A stretch of DNA of 64,000 nt from Chryseobacterium sp. (GTDB taxonomy: Bacteria; Bacteroidota; Bacteroidia; Flavobacteriales; Weeksellaceae): positions 1-64,000 of the forward strand of contig JAPUEB010000018.1 in NCBI GenBank assembly GCA_027492795.1. The letters are read 5' to 3'. Made by a program: the position numbers and the translations under genes. This document shows positions 1 through 8,535 of the stretch, piece after piece (positions within the stretch are counted from its first letter, which is position 1; each line of letters opens with the position of its first letter). The notes under the pieces were generated by a model. It worked only from the letters and a program-made list of their open reading frames with translations, ran no database searches and was not told where the DNA came from.

Positions 1-658
<658 letters not shown>

Positions 659-673
659 TTAGCAAATCTGCAA

Positions 674-704
674 TTGGTAAAAAAGAAGATTTTTATCATA
701 TTTG
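674..704 (+). promoter_or_regulatory. flavobacterial promoter for the ORF6N gene
   Basis: TTG at 674-676, a 20-base spacer, then CATATTTG at 697-704, which matches the Bacteroidota -7 box TAnnTTTG at seven of eight positions. It predicts transcription starting near 710, just before the ATG at 722, and so argues against any start upstream of 722. Confidence 0.5.
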
Positions 705-721
705 CAAAACAAAAGCAAGCG

Positions 722-1240
722 ATGCAATTACAAAACATTGAAAACAAAATTTATTTTGTAAGAGGTCAAAACGTAATGTTTGATTTTGACTTGGCTCTAC
801 TTTATGAAGTTGAAACCCGAGTTCTAAATCAGGCAGTTAAGAGAAATTTGGATATTTTTCCTGAAGATTTTATGTTTAAACTAACAGAAACGGAATGGGA
901 AAGTATCTCATCACAATTTGTGATGACATCCAATTTAAACCTTGAGAAAAGACCAAAATCTTCACCACCCAATGTTTTTACCGAACACGGCGTTACAATG
1001 CTCGCCAATGTTTTGAAAAGTAAAAAGGCTCGCCAAACCAGTATTTCTATCGTTCGTGCGTTCATCAGTTTAAAGCAGTTTGTTTTAAGCTATTCTGAAA
1101 TATCAAATAAATTAAAAGAATTAGAAAATAAGTACGATAAGAATTTTAAAGATGTTTTTGAGGCAATTAATTATCTGCTCAACAAAGAGCAACAAGAGAA
1201 GGAGCAGAAAGAGAGGACTAAAATAGGTTTCAAAAAATAA
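722..1240 (+). CDS. ORF6N domain protein
   Basis: A 172-residue protein with an N-terminal ORF6N domain (residues about 2-90: NIENKIYFVRGQNVMFDFDLA then LYEVETRVLNQAVKRN), a putative DNA-binding module found in phage and mobile-element proteins. The segment FTEHGVTMLANVLKSKKA is also typical of the family. The C-terminal third (about 120-172) is charged and probably coiled coil, ending in a Glu/Lys/Gln-rich tail. The ATG at 722 is preferred over a TTG at 674 because the conserved domain begins immediately after it and a promoter lies between the two. It sits between divergent atpD and ribF; ribF begins within ten bases of its stop, so the two may be co-transcribed. Its role is unknown, and the family suggests an accessory, phage-like origin. 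Confidence 0.85.
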   Translation: MQLQNIENKIYFVRGQNVMFDFDLALLYEVETRVLNQAVKRNLDIFPEDFMFKLTETEWESISSQFVMTSNLNLEKRPKSSPPNVFTEHGVTMLANVLKSKKARQTSISIVRAFISLKQFVLSYSEISNKLKELENKYDKNFKDVFEAINYLLNKEQQEKEQKERTKIGFKK

Positions 1241-1248
1241 TTTTGACT

Positions 1249-2169
1249 TTGAAAATCTTTAAAAATTTCACCGAATATCACAATAAAAAACCACTCGCAC
1301 TTTCGCTGGGAATGTTCGACGGTGTGCATTTGGGGCATCAATCGATTATTAATGAACTTCACAAAATTGCAGCAGAAAAAAATCTGAATTCGGCAGTTTT
1401 GACATTTTGGCCACATCCACGATTGGTTTTTAATCCAAATGATAATTTGAAATTATTGAATACCATTGATGAAAAAATCCAACTTTTAGATCAATTTGAA
1501 ATTCAAAATCTTTTCATTAAAGAATTTGATGATGAATTTAGAAACTTGACGGGTGAAGAATTTGTTAGGCAAATTTTAGTTGAAAAACTCAACGTAAAAC
1601 ATCTGATTATCGGTTACGACCACGTCTTTGGAAAAAATCGCAGCGGAAATTTTGAACTTTTAGAACAGCTCGCGCCCGAACTTGGTTTTGAAGTGGAACA
1701 AATGGAAGCCGTGAACATCCACAACCATCATATTTCCTCGACAAAAATCCGTAATGCATTATTAGAAGGACAAATTTTGCAAGCCAATGAAATGTTGGGT
1801 TATGAATATCAAGTTTCGGGAAAAGTCATTCACGGAAAGAAAATTGGTAGAACAATCGGTTATCCTACCGCCAATATCGAAGTGGAAAACATCAAACTTT
1901 TACCAAAAAAAGGCGCTTACATCGTTGAAGTATTTGTGAAAAACAAATGCTACAAAGGAATGTTGAGCATCGGAACCAATCCTACGATTGGCAAAAATCC
2001 TTTAACGGTGGAAGTTTACATTCTCGATTTTGATGAAGATATTTACGGCGAGAATATTACCGTAAAATTTAGAGATTTTCTCCACGATGAAATCAAATTT
2101 GAGAGTATGGAAAAGTTGATTGAACGTTTAGATGATGATAAAAGAATTACTGAGAATTTCAATTTTTAA
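1249..2169 (+). CDS. ribF: bifunctional riboflavin kinase / FAD synthetase
   Basis: Converts riboflavin to FMN and then FAD. The N-terminal nucleotidyltransferase domain carries LSLGMFDGVHLGHQ (HxGH-type adenylyl motif) and SSTKIRNALLEGQ; the C-terminal kinase domain carries GKVIHGKKIGRTIGYPTANI and NPTIGKNPLTVEVYIL. Length is about 306 residues, normal for RibF. There is no ATG: the likely start is TTG at 1249 (MKIFKNF in the family), with another TTG at 1243. It lies 2 to 8 bases after the ORF6N stop and its stop overlaps that of the convergent YjbR-like gene. Confidence 0.95.
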   Translation: MKIFKNFTEYHNKKPLALSLGMFDGVHLGHQSIINELHKIAAEKNLNSAVLTFWPHPRLVFNPNDNLKLLNTIDEKIQLLDQFEIQNLFIKEFDDEFRNLTGEEFVRQILVEKLNVKHLIIGYDHVFGKNRSGNFELLEQLAPELGFEVEQMEAVNIHNHHISSTKIRNALLEGQILQANEMLGYEYQVSGKVIHGKKIGRTIGYPTANIEVENIKLLPKKGAYIVEVFVKNKCYKGMLSIGTNPTIGKNPLTVEVYILDFDEDIYGENITVKFRDFLHDEIKFESMEKLIERLDDDKRITENFNF

Positions 2170-2519
2170 GAATTTAAAACTTCTGACTGCATCTTTTTAG
2201 TCAAAGATTTAAAAACCAAATCATAAGAATCATCAATCATTTTTAGAATCAAATCTTTTTTCAAACCGTCGCAAACCACGGAATTCCAATGGAGTTTGTT
2301 CATATGATACGCTCCCGTAATTTGCGGAAAACGTTCCCGTAATTCCACACTGTAATCAGGTTCGGCTTTCGCTGAAAATTGCGCAGGCTGTTTTTCTAGT
2401 GGAATCAACAAAAACATCTTCCCTCCTACTTTAAACACCAACGTTTCCGCATCAAAAGGAAAACTTTCGGCGACGCCTTTTTTGGTCAAACAGTAATCTC
2501 GGATTTCTTCGGCAAGCAT
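2166..2519 (-). CDS. MmcQ/YjbR family protein
   Basis: A 117-residue protein of the MmcQ/YjbR fold (CyaY-like DNA-binding superfamily). Recognisable features are CLTKKGVAESFPF near the start, the LVFKVGGKMFLLIPL strand pair, and the YHMNKLHWNSV segment near the end. The start at 2519 (MLAEEIRDYC) fits the family better than an ATG 14 codons upstream. The biochemical function of the family is not settled. Its stop overlaps the stop of ribF on the other strand, so the two genes end tail to tail with no spacer. Confidence 0.85.
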   Translation of the reverse strand: MLAEEIRDYCLTKKGVAESFPFDAETLVFKVGGKMFLLIPLEKQPAQFSAKAEPDYSVELRERFPQITGAYHMNKLHWNSVVCDGLKKDLILKMIDDSYDLVFKSLTKKMQSEVLNS

Positions 2520-2610
2520 GAATGATGAATGATAATTAATAGTGATATTTATATCATTCAAATTTAGTAATTTTAAGAAATCATTTATCGTTTATCAACT
2601 ATTATAAATT

Positions 2611-3267
2611 ATGAAAGCTCTCGTTATCGGCGCAACAGGCGCAACCGGAAAAGATTTGGTGAATAAATTATTGGAAGATAAAGATTTTCAGGAAGTTCAC
2701 GCCTTCGTAAGGCGACCTCTAAATATTAAAAATGAAAAATTGAAAGCCCATGTTGTAGATTTCGAAAAACCTGAGGAATGGAAAGATTTGGTAAAAGGCG
2801 ACGTTGCTTTTTCCTGTCTTGGGACTACTTTGAAAGACGCCGGAAGTAAAGACGCGCAACGAAAAGTAGATTTCGATTATCAATATCAATTTGCCAAAAA
2901 CGCTAAAGAAAACGAGGTTGAAGATTACATTTTAGTTTCATCGTATGGCGCAAATCCAAATTCGAAAATTTTCTACTCCCGAATGAAAGGCGAACTGGAA
3001 AAGGAAGTGAAAAATCTTCATTTTAATAAAATGACTATTTTTCAACCCGGAATGTTGGAGCGAAAAGATTCTGAAAGAACCGGCGAAGTTTTGGGCGGAA
3101 AAATCATCAAATTTGCCAATAAATTAGGCATTTGTGAAAGCCAAAAACCTTTACCAACCGATGTTTTAGCACAAGCAATGGTGAATTCTTCCAAAATAAA
3201 ATCCAACGGCTATTCCAAAATAAAATTGGGAAGTATTTTCAGTTTTGCGGAGAAATCGAATGATTAA
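2611..3267 (+). CDS. NAD(P)H-binding short-chain reductase-like protein (TIP30/HTATIP2-like)
   Basis: A 218-residue Rossmann-fold protein. The dinucleotide-binding motif GATGATG is at residues 7-13 and the family motifs FSCLGTTLKDAGS and DYILVSSYGAN follow. The order is that of the atypical SDR group related to human TIP30. The sequence does not reveal the substrate. It is transcribed alone, divergent from the YjbR-like gene and followed by a 210-base gap that ends in a hairpin terminator. Confidence 0.85.
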   Translation: MKALVIGATGATGKDLVNKLLEDKDFQEVHAFVRRPLNIKNEKLKAHVVDFEKPEEWKDLVKGDVAFSCLGTTLKDAGSKDAQRKVDFDYQYQFAKNAKENEVEDYILVSSYGANPNSKIFYSRMKGELEKEVKNLHFNKMTIFQPGMLERKDSERTGEVLGGKIIKFANKLGICESQKPLPTDVLAQAMVNSSKIKSNGYSKIKLGSIFSFAEKSND

Positions 3268-3291
3268 TATTTTCTCGCGGATTTCGGAGAT

Positions 3292-3429
3292 GACGCAGAT
3301 TTATTTTGAAAACCTGATTCAATAAAATTTAAGTTAATGCCGCGAAATCGAAGATTATTTCCTTGTAGTCGATGAATGTTATTTCCACGAAGTCAATGCC
3401 CGAATAAATTAATTCGTGCATTTGTGGCA
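3292..3429. repeat. degenerate dispersed repeat (copy 1)
   Basis: The gap after the reductase gene contains GACGCAGAT near its start and AATTCGTGCATTTGTGGCA at 3411-3429. The same two blocks recur at 5723-5765 upstream of kdsB, so this is a dispersed non-coding repeat rather than a broken gene. No open frame was found in it. Confidence 0.5.
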
Positions 3430-3436
3430 AACAAAA

Positions 3437-3460
3437 AAACCGCAAATTTTTGCGGTTTCT
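3437..3460. terminator. bidirectional hairpin terminator
   Basis: AAACCGCAAA at 3437-3446 and TTTGCGGTTT at 3449-3458 form a perfect 10-bp inverted repeat with A and T runs on either side. It sits between the convergent reductase and glutathione peroxidase genes and can serve both. Confidence 0.75.
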
Positions 3461-3480
3461 ATCTAATCTCATTTAAATCT

Positions 3481-4056
3481 TTATTTCAAATACTTGGTAA
3501 TTGCATCATCTGTAGGCTTGGTTGTACTGATAAATGAATCAATTAGTTTTCCGTTTTCATCCACCAAAAATTTGGTAAAATTCCACATAATCGATGCATT
3601 TTTCACGCCGTTCAGTTCTTTTTCTGTTAAGTATTTAAAAATCGGAGCCTTGTCGTCGCCTTTCACAGAAACTTTTGCCGCCATTGGAAAGGTTACGCCG
3701 TAATTTTTCTGACAAAAAGTACCGATTTCTGCATTGCTTCCCGGTTCTTGTCCACCAAAATTATTGGCAGGAAATCCTACGACAACCAACTTGTCTTTAT
3801 ATTGCTGATATAGTTTTTCCAAATCCGCATATTGTGGCGTAAATCCGCATTCAGACGCCGTATTCACAAACAGAATTTTTTTGCCTTTGAAATTTGCAAA
3901 ATTTATTTCTTTGCCGTCCAAAGATTCTACTTTATAGTCGTAAATGGTTTTTCCCATAAGTTCATTGGTTTTTTGTTGGGCAATTTCTGATTTTTGGTTG
4001 GTACAACTTTTCAGGAAAGCCACGGCTGATAATAAAATGATGAATAATTTTTTCAT
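3481..4056 (-). CDS. glutathione peroxidase family thiol peroxidase, putative lipoprotein
   Basis: Reduces peroxides with a catalytic cysteine; in bacteria lacking glutathione such enzymes usually take electrons from thioredoxin. Residues 1-18 are a lipoprotein signal ending in LKSC (C18). The peroxidatic cysteine is C70 in NTASECGFTPQY, Q103 lies in NNFGGQEPG, and W158-N159 in MWNFTKFLVD complete the catalytic set. C115 is a plausible resolving cysteine. At 191 residues it is a normal GPx domain plus the signal. It is predicted to be membrane-anchored in the periplasm. Confidence 0.93.
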   Translation of the reverse strand: MKKLFIILLSAVAFLKSCTNQKSEIAQQKTNELMGKTIYDYKVESLDGKEINFANFKGKKILFVNTASECGFTPQYADLEKLYQQYKDKLVVVGFPANNFGGQEPGSNAEIGTFCQKNYGVTFPMAAKVSVKGDDKAPIFKYLTEKELNGVKNASIMWNFTKFLVDENGKLIDSFISTTKPTDDAITKYLK

Positions 4057-4065
4057 AATGTTAAG

Positions 4066-4160
4066 TTTGAAGACCGTAGTCCGAAGACCGAAGTCTTATT
4101 AAAATAAATAAAAAGGCGAATTACAAATCTTCGGACTTCCGTCTTCCGTCTACGGACTTT
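4066..4160. repeat. imperfect inverted repeat built of GACTTCGG-type words
   Basis: The spacer between the peroxidase and the next gene holds two arms with words such as GAAGACCGTAGTCCGAAGACC (read from 4070) and their near complement CTTCGGACTTCC with CTACGGACTT (to 4159). Related words occur near 20745-20765. It can fold into a long imperfect hairpin. Confidence 0.4.
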
Positions 4161-4162
4161 TC

Positions 4163-4825
4163 TTAAAATTTAAACGTATTCGCCGGAAAAACTTTGTTAG
4201 TTTCAACTTTATTCAAAAGCATCACATAATCGCTGTCTTTTTTCGGGCTTGAACTTTCAATTCTGAACGGAAACATTAACGCTCCCACTCTTTTATAATC
4301 GGAATAGACCAAAGTTTCGTCTTTTTTTTCCTCTTTCAGCAGCATATAAGTTTTTGTATCAAAATAGTAAAGTGTTTTGTTTACGTTTTTGGTAAGTTCT
4401 ACTTTATGACAATAAATATCGCCTACTTTTTCCTTTCCTAAATATTTGGCGATGAATCCTTTACTTTCAAAATCGATAAAATCGTTATCAAAACTTTCTG
4501 CTACATAATTTGGATATTCTTGCAATTTATTGGCTGCGTAATTCATTGCGTAACCTTTTTTTCCGTCGTAACCTTCAATTGCGGTTTCTTTTTTTCCGAT
4601 GGTAATTACGGTTTTGGTAAGATTAGGTCTTGCTTGAAAGATTCTGATAGGATATTCGTCATTAATCCCTAAAGTCACTTTTCCGTACAGTAAAACGGTG
4701 TTCAACAATTTCCAGTTGGTTAAACCGCCCGAAACTTCTATATTTTTATCAATAATTTCTTTTCCGGTTTGTGCTGAAATTATCGTGTAAGTTATTAGTA
4801 AAAAAACTAAAAATATTTTCTTCAT
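4163..4825 (-). CDS. LolA-like / outer-membrane lipoprotein-sorting-like secreted protein
   Basis: A 220-residue exported protein: residues 1-18 are a signal peptide ending near ISAQ. The body has the beta-rich pattern of the LolA/LolB-like lipoprotein-carrier superfamily: GYDGKKGYAMNYAA, a central KVGDIYCHKVELTK strand, and YYFDTKTYMLLKEEKKD followed by YSDYKRVGALMFPFRIE. This is the usual pattern of flavobacterial proteins named outer membrane lipoprotein-sorting protein. Start at the ATG at 4825 gives MKKIF; an ATG two codons upstream (4831) is equally possible. The ligand is unknown. Confidence 0.7.
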   Translation of the reverse strand: MKKIFLVFLLITYTIISAQTGKEIIDKNIEVSGGLTNWKLLNTVLLYGKVTLGINDEYPIRIFQARPNLTKTVITIGKKETAIEGYDGKKGYAMNYAANKLQEYPNYVAESFDNDFIDFESKGFIAKYLGKEKVGDIYCHKVELTKNVNKTLYYFDTKTYMLLKEEKKDETLVYSDYKRVGALMFPFRIESSSPKKDSDYVMLLNKVETNKVFPANTFKF

Positions 4826-4890
4826 TAACATCTTCTTTAATTTTCAAATATAAACTTTTTGAAATTAGTAGTAATATCGTATTTCATTCC

Positions 4891-4951
4891 AACTCTCCAA
4901 TTCTCCAGCGCTCCCACACTCAAACTCTCAAACGCTCCCACTCTCAAACTC
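4891..4951. repeat. 8-bp-period degenerate tandem array at the 3' end of kdsB
   Basis: Read on the plus strand, the tract is a run of about seven 8-mers (AACTCTCC, AATTCTCC, AGCGCTCC, CACACTCA, AACTCTCA, AACGCTCC, CACTCTCA). It extends into kdsB and encodes that protein's last seven residues, EFESGSV. Confidence 0.7.
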
Positions 4952-5713
4952 CTTCAAAATCGTTCTCGCTTTCTCCAAATCCTCCGGAACATCAATTCCC
5001 ACCCCCACAAAATCGGTTTCTATCATCTTGATTTTCATACCGTTTTCGAGATAGCGGATGCATTCTATTTTTTCCAGTTTTTCTAAAGGTGTCATCTCCA
5101 ATTTTGCAAATTTCAAAAGCGCTTCTTTTCTGAAAGCATAAACGCCAATATGTTTAAAATATTCTGCCCCCAACGATTTTTCACGATGATAAGGAATGAC
5201 GGAACGACTGAAATACAACGCAAAACCTTTTAAATCGGTAATGACTTTCACATTATTTGGATTCTCGATTTCTTCTTTCTCCTTCAATCTGATTTTTAAA
5301 GAAGCCAAAGAAATTTCCTTTTTTTCATCTTGATGAAAAACTTCTATCAATTGTTGTAAAGGTTCGGTTTTTAAAAAAGGTTCATCACCTTGAACATTGA
5401 TGACAATATCGCAATCTAAATTCTGAACGGCTTCTGCAATTCGGTCGCTTCCCGTTTCGTGTTGTCCGGTCATCACTGCATTTCCGCCAATTTTTTGAAT
5501 TTCATTAAAAATAATTTCGCTGTCAGTTGCTACGAAAACTTCATCAAAAAGTCCGGTTTCTACAACGTTTTGATAAGTTGTGGCAATCACAGTTTTTTCA
5601 CCTAAAATTTGCATCAATTTTCCGGGAAATCTGCTGGCTTCGTAACGTGCGGGAATTACGGCGATTATTTTGATTTGAGATTTGAAATTTGAGATTTGAA
5701 ATTTTTCGTTCAT
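4928..5713 (-). CDS. kdsB: 3-deoxy-manno-octulosonate cytidylyltransferase
   Basis: Activates Kdo to CMP-Kdo for lipopolysaccharide core synthesis in the cytoplasm. The signature [14 protein letters not shown] is at residues 20-33, followed by [34 protein letters not shown] and [17 protein letters not shown]-like [14 protein letters not shown]. Normal KdsB begins with [10 protein letters not shown]; here residues 5-13 come from a 7-bp repeat array that lies between the ATG and the conserved core, and the last seven residues come from another repeat. No ATG, GTG or TTG is present at the normal start position. The enzyme core is complete. Confidence 0.95.
   Translation of the reverse strand: MNEKFQISNFKSQIKIIAVIPARYEASRFPGKLMQILGEKTVIATTYQNVVETGLFDEVFVATDSEIIFNEIQKIGGNAVMTGQHETGSDRIAEAVQNLDCDIVINVQGDEPFLKTEPLQQLIEVFHQDEKKEISLASLKIRLKEKEEIENPNNVKVITDLKGFALYFSRSVIPYHREKSLGAEYFKHIGVYAFRKEALLKFAKLEMTPLEKLEKIECIRYLENGMKIKMIETDFVGVGIDVPEDLEKARTILKEFESGSV
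5675..5702. repeat. heptamer array inside the kdsB start region
   Basis: Four consecutive 7-mers on the plus strand: TTGAGAT, TTGAAAT, TTGAGAT, TTGAAAT. The array lies between the kdsB start codon (5711-5713) and codon 14. A change of one unit would shift the reading frame. Confidence 0.8.
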
Positions 5714-5722
5714 AAATTTTTT

Positions 5723-5765
5723 GACGCAGATGTGGATTAAAATAAAAATTCGTGCATTCGTGGCA
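5723..5765. repeat. degenerate dispersed repeat (copy 2)
   Basis: GACGCAGAT near 5723 and AATTCGTGCATTCGTGGCA at 5747-5765 repeat the blocks seen at 3292-3429. It lies between the RES toxin stop and the kdsB start. Confidence 0.5.
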
Positions 5766-6230
5766 TTACCTATATTTTTTCAAAAGTTTTTCCAAACGTT
5801 CATCTGGCTCATAATCCAAAACATCAATCAACTTTACCTTTTGAAATTCCGGATGTGTGGTATTGAAAATAATATTGTGATTTTCGGGCAGAACAGACGA
5901 TGGAACTCTTAAACATAAGCTTCTGCGTTCATCGTACCAAGTATCGCCAATTTTTTGGCAATGGTGATAACTTTCTTCTTTCCGCCAATCTTTTGGTAAA
6001 TCCAAAACATTTATTTGTTCGAAACTTTCGTCCGGATAATAGATGACCATTGTTTTATACTCCGAATTAAATCCGTTTCCCACACGATAAATCATATTTT
6101 CCAAAAGTGCACCGGCAAGATTTTCAGACGTGTACAAAACCAGTTTCCCAAACTTGTTCCATCTTCCCTCAAATCCACTTACAGAGAGGGAATAAGCATA
6201 TTTTTTGTGTACAATTCTGTAAACCAACAT
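5766..6230 (-). CDS. RES domain toxin
   Basis: A 154-residue RES-domain protein, the toxin class that depletes NAD by cleavage or phosphorolysis. The three conserved polar positions of the family are visible: Arg in [13 protein letters not shown], Glu in [10 protein letters not shown], and Ser in [14 protein letters not shown]. The ending [18 protein letters not shown] matches the family too. It lies four bases downstream of the Xre/DUF2384 antitoxin on the same strand, the standard order of RES-Xre modules (antitoxin first). Confidence 0.92.
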   Translation of the reverse strand: MLVYRIVHKKYAYSLSVSGFEGRWNKFGKLVLYTSENLAGALLENMIYRVGNGFNSEYKTMVIYYPDESFEQINVLDLPKDWRKEESYHHCQKIGDTWYDERRSLCLRVPSSVLPENHNIIFNTTHPEFQKVKLIDVLDYEPDERLEKLLKKYR

Positions 6231-6234
6231 ACAA

Positions 6235-6699
6235 TTATAATGGATAACCTTGAGCCATTCTTTCTAAACGGGCAATAATTAAATCAACACCTCCCGATGT
6301 ATTTAGAAAATCGATAGGTTTATCGTTTGTATCCCACATCGGTTTTTCGAGCCAGCTATTGAACTCATCTATACTTCCCAAATACATTTTTCCTTTTTCG
6401 TAAAGAGAAATCAACTTTAAAAGATGTTCACTATAATTAGCTTCCAAAGACTTGTTTTGATCACGATAATTGCTGATTGTTCTTGGAGAAAGATTGATTA
6501 ATGACGCTAAAAATTTTTCCGGCAGTTTTATGGCATCCGCAAAAGTATAGAACACATCTGTATTGATGCCTTCTTTTGCCTTTTTTACTAATGAAAAATC
6601 ATTTTTTGGAATAAACTGCGTGTAAGCAACGCTTCCATAAGCAAAAGCTGGTTCAGAAACCGCTGCTTTTTCTTCTTTTTGTTTATAAGATTTTGCCAT
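6235..6699 (-). CDS. Xre/MbcA/ParS-type antitoxin of the RES toxin
   Basis: A 154-residue antitoxin with an N-terminal Xre-like helical region (FYTFADAIKLPEKFLASL then LSPRTISNYRDQNKSL) and a C-terminal toxin-binding MbcA/ParS/Xre domain (DUF2384; GSIDEFNSWLEKPMWDTNDK and PIDFLNTSGGVDLIIARLER). Start at 6699 (MAKSYKQ) is chosen over an ATG at 6744 because a promoter -7 box lies between them. It should bind the toxin and repress its own operon. Confidence 0.92.
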   Translation of the reverse strand: MAKSYKQKEEKAAVSEPAFAYGSVAYTQFIPKNDFSLVKKAKEGINTDVFYTFADAIKLPEKFLASLINLSPRTISNYRDQNKSLEANYSEHLLKLISLYEKGKMYLGSIDEFNSWLEKPMWDTNDKPIDFLNTSGGVDLIIARLERMAQGYPL

Positions 6700-6718
6700 G
6701 TCTTGATATTTTCTACCA

Positions 6719-6726
6719 CAAAGATA
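6719..6726 (-). promoter_or_regulatory. -7 box of the RES-Xre operon
   Basis: TATCTTTG on the minus strand, an exact TAnnTTTG match 20 bases upstream of the antitoxin ATG. No well-spaced -33 TTG was found (the nearest is 15 bases away). Confidence 0.55.
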
Positions 6727-6774
6727 GAATTTTTTCCAATACAAAAACGAATTTTTTCACTTTTTTTGAAAAAA

Positions 6775-8028
6775 TCAAGAAAGTTTGTTTAAAGCTGCTT
6801 TCAATCTTGGGAAAAGTTCAGTCACTTCTTCGGTGCTTAAACCTCCAACAGAAGCCCTAAACCAAGGTATATTTCGAGAATTTCCAAAGGCTGAAAAAGG
6901 AACTAAAGCTACTCCGGCTTCACTTATCAGGTAAAAAACCAAGTCAGAGCTGTCTGCAATTTGTTTTCCGTCGGGTTTTATTTTTCCGATATAATCCAAA
7001 GAAATAGTGAGATACATTGCTCCCATTGGTTTGATGCTCTCCACTTCGAAACCGTCATTTTTCATTTTCTGAATTCCCTCGTGAAGCACCTGTAGACTTT
7101 CTCTAATTTTTCCTTTAAAATCATCTACAAAACTGTCCACTTCGGTTGGATTATTCAAATATTGCGCAACGGCTTCCTGTTCCGGTTTTGGAGCCCAAGC
7201 TCCGATGTGACCGAGAAGCGCTTTCATTTTATCCATAATTTCTCGCGGCCCGAAACTCCATCCAACGCGAACACCCGTTGCAGCAAAACATTTTGAAATT
7301 CCATCAATATAAATGGTAAACTCTTTCATTTCCGGGAAAAGTGAAACCGGACAAAAATGTTCTTCATCAAAAGTAAGCAGCGCATAAATCTGGTCATACA
7401 TCAAATAAAGCGGCTTTTCATCTGCTCCTCTCCTTTTGTTTTCCTCCAAAACCAATTGACAAATTTCTGCCAACTGATTTTTTGTAAACATCGTTCCCGT
7501 AGGATTTAGCGGTGAACAAAGCGCCAACAAAACTGCACCTTCCAAATGTGGTTTCAGTTCATCTGCAGTTGGTAAAAAATTATTTGCCTGTGATGTTTCA
7601 ACCTCAATTTTTTGTGCAGAATTTAAATACGAATAGTGATTATTATTCCAAGAAGGAATTGGATAAATCACTTTATCATCTTCATCTACAATGGTTTTAT
7701 AAGTAGCATAAATTAGAGGTCTGGAACCTCCTGCAACCAAAATATCTTCTTCAGAATAATCCAAATTCCATCGGTTTTTCAAATCTTGAGAAACCGCTTT
7801 TCTCAAACTCAAAAGTCCGTTTGCAGGCGGATAATTGGTAAGGTTATTTTGATAGGCTTTCTGAATTCCTTCTTTTAAAGATTGTGGTATTGGATAAATA
7901 GTAGAATTGAGGTCTCCAATCGTTAAGTTGGCAATTTGTGCGCCTTTAGCTTTCAAATCGTTGACTTCATTTCCGATTTTAATAATTTCTGAACCGATGA
8001 GATTGGCGGCGAGTTTTGATACTTTCAT
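6775..8028 (-). CDS. PLP-dependent class I/II aminotransferase
   Basis: Fold-type I aminotransferase, 417 residues from the start at 8028 (MKVSKLAANLIGSEI). The PLP lysine is K246 in DGISKCFAATGVRVGW; the cofactor-contacting N175-P176 are in CSPLNPTGTM and the Asp/Tyr pair in YLMYDQIYALL. A second ATG 14 codons upstream would add a non-conserved leader. The reaction is transamination of an amino acid with a keto acid; the preferred substrate cannot be told from sequence alone. It is monocistronic and precedes the RES-Xre module. Confidence 0.9.
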   Translation of the reverse strand: MKVSKLAANLIGSEIIKIGNEVNDLKAKGAQIANLTIGDLNSTIYPIPQSLKEGIQKAYQNNLTNYPPANGLLSLRKAVSQDLKNRWNLDYSEEDILVAGGSRPLIYATYKTIVDEDDKVIYPIPSWNNNHYSYLNSAQKIEVETSQANNFLPTADELKPHLEGAVLLALCSPLNPTGTMFTKNQLAEICQLVLEENKRRGADEKPLYLMYDQIYALLTFDEEHFCPVSLFPEMKEFTIYIDGISKCFAATGVRVGWSFGPREIMDKMKALLGHIGAWAPKPEQEAVAQYLNNPTEVDSFVDDFKGKIRESLQVLHEGIQKMKNDGFEVESIKPMGAMYLTISLDYIGKIKPDGKQIADSSDLVFYLISEAGVALVPFSAFGNSRNIPWFRASVGGLSTEEVTELFPRLKAALNKLS

Positions 8029-8058
8029 TGTTACTTTTTTATATTGTCGATGGTTTTC

Positions 8059-8100
8059 AAAGGGCTTCACCCTTTGCTGTTGATTTCGCCACGTCGTGGC
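8059..8100. repeat. two short hairpins upstream of the aminotransferase
   Basis: AAAGGG CTTCA CCCTTT (8059-8075) and the palindrome GCCACGTCGTGGC (8088-8100). Both could fold in either strand; they resemble dispersed intergenic hairpins rather than an operator. Confidence 0.5.
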
Positions 8101-8119
8101 TTATTACAAACAATTCAAT

Positions 8120-8458
8120 TTAGGATGAAACCGCTTCTGGTTTTTCTTCTAAATTTTTAACTTTTTTGTCCAAAATAAAAAACCACATTCCCAAAATTCC
8201 CAAAAAGAAAATTAAAATGGAGTTATTGGTTTTAAATTTTTTATCAAATTCTTTTCTTTTCCAAATAAATAGAATAAATAATCCTCTGATAGTGAATGCA
8301 ATAGCGATAATAAGAATTTTATAAGGCAGTTCTAAACGAACATGATTGGAAAGGAATAAAACGACCAACGTCAACCCTATAATCGTCCAAAAGACCAACA
8401 GAACTTTGAGATTTCGAAGTTCTATCGGTCTTTTTATATTTTGAATTTTATTAATCAA
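8120..8458 (-). CDS. small membrane protein of unknown function
   Basis: A 112-residue protein with three predicted membrane segments: about 19-38 (LLVFWTIIGLTLVVLFLS), 47-67 (ILIIAIAFTIRGLFILFIW) and 81-97 (ILIFFLGILGMWFFIL). The N-terminus and the loop at 68-78 are basic and the tail is acidic. I do not recognise the family. It is downstream of the phosphohexomutase, separated by two hairpins. Confidence 0.6.
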   Translation of the reverse strand: MINKIQNIKRPIELRNLKVLLVFWTIIGLTLVVLFLSNHVRLELPYKILIIAIAFTIRGLFILFIWKRKEFDKKFKTNNSILIFFLGILGMWFFILDKKVKNLEEKPEAVSS

Positions 8459-8471
8459 ATAAATCTAAATT

Positions 8472-8522
8472 TTGGCTAAAGCCAATGGAATATTTTTATT
8501 TAAAAACGGGCTAAAGCCCGTT
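8472..8522. repeat. paired GGCTAAAGCC hairpins
   Basis: TTGGCTAAAGCCAA at 8472-8485 and AACGGGCTAAAGCCCGTT at 8505-8522 share the core GGCTAAAGCC. They lie just after the stop of the phosphohexomutase gene (minus strand) and may act as its terminator. Confidence 0.6.
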
Positions 8523-8535
8523 CCTATTGAATGAA

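Noticed and set aside
6700-6744. Upstream ATG for the Xre antitoxin (6744)
   Set aside because: It lies upstream of the -7 box (6719-6726), so it would not be in the transcript.
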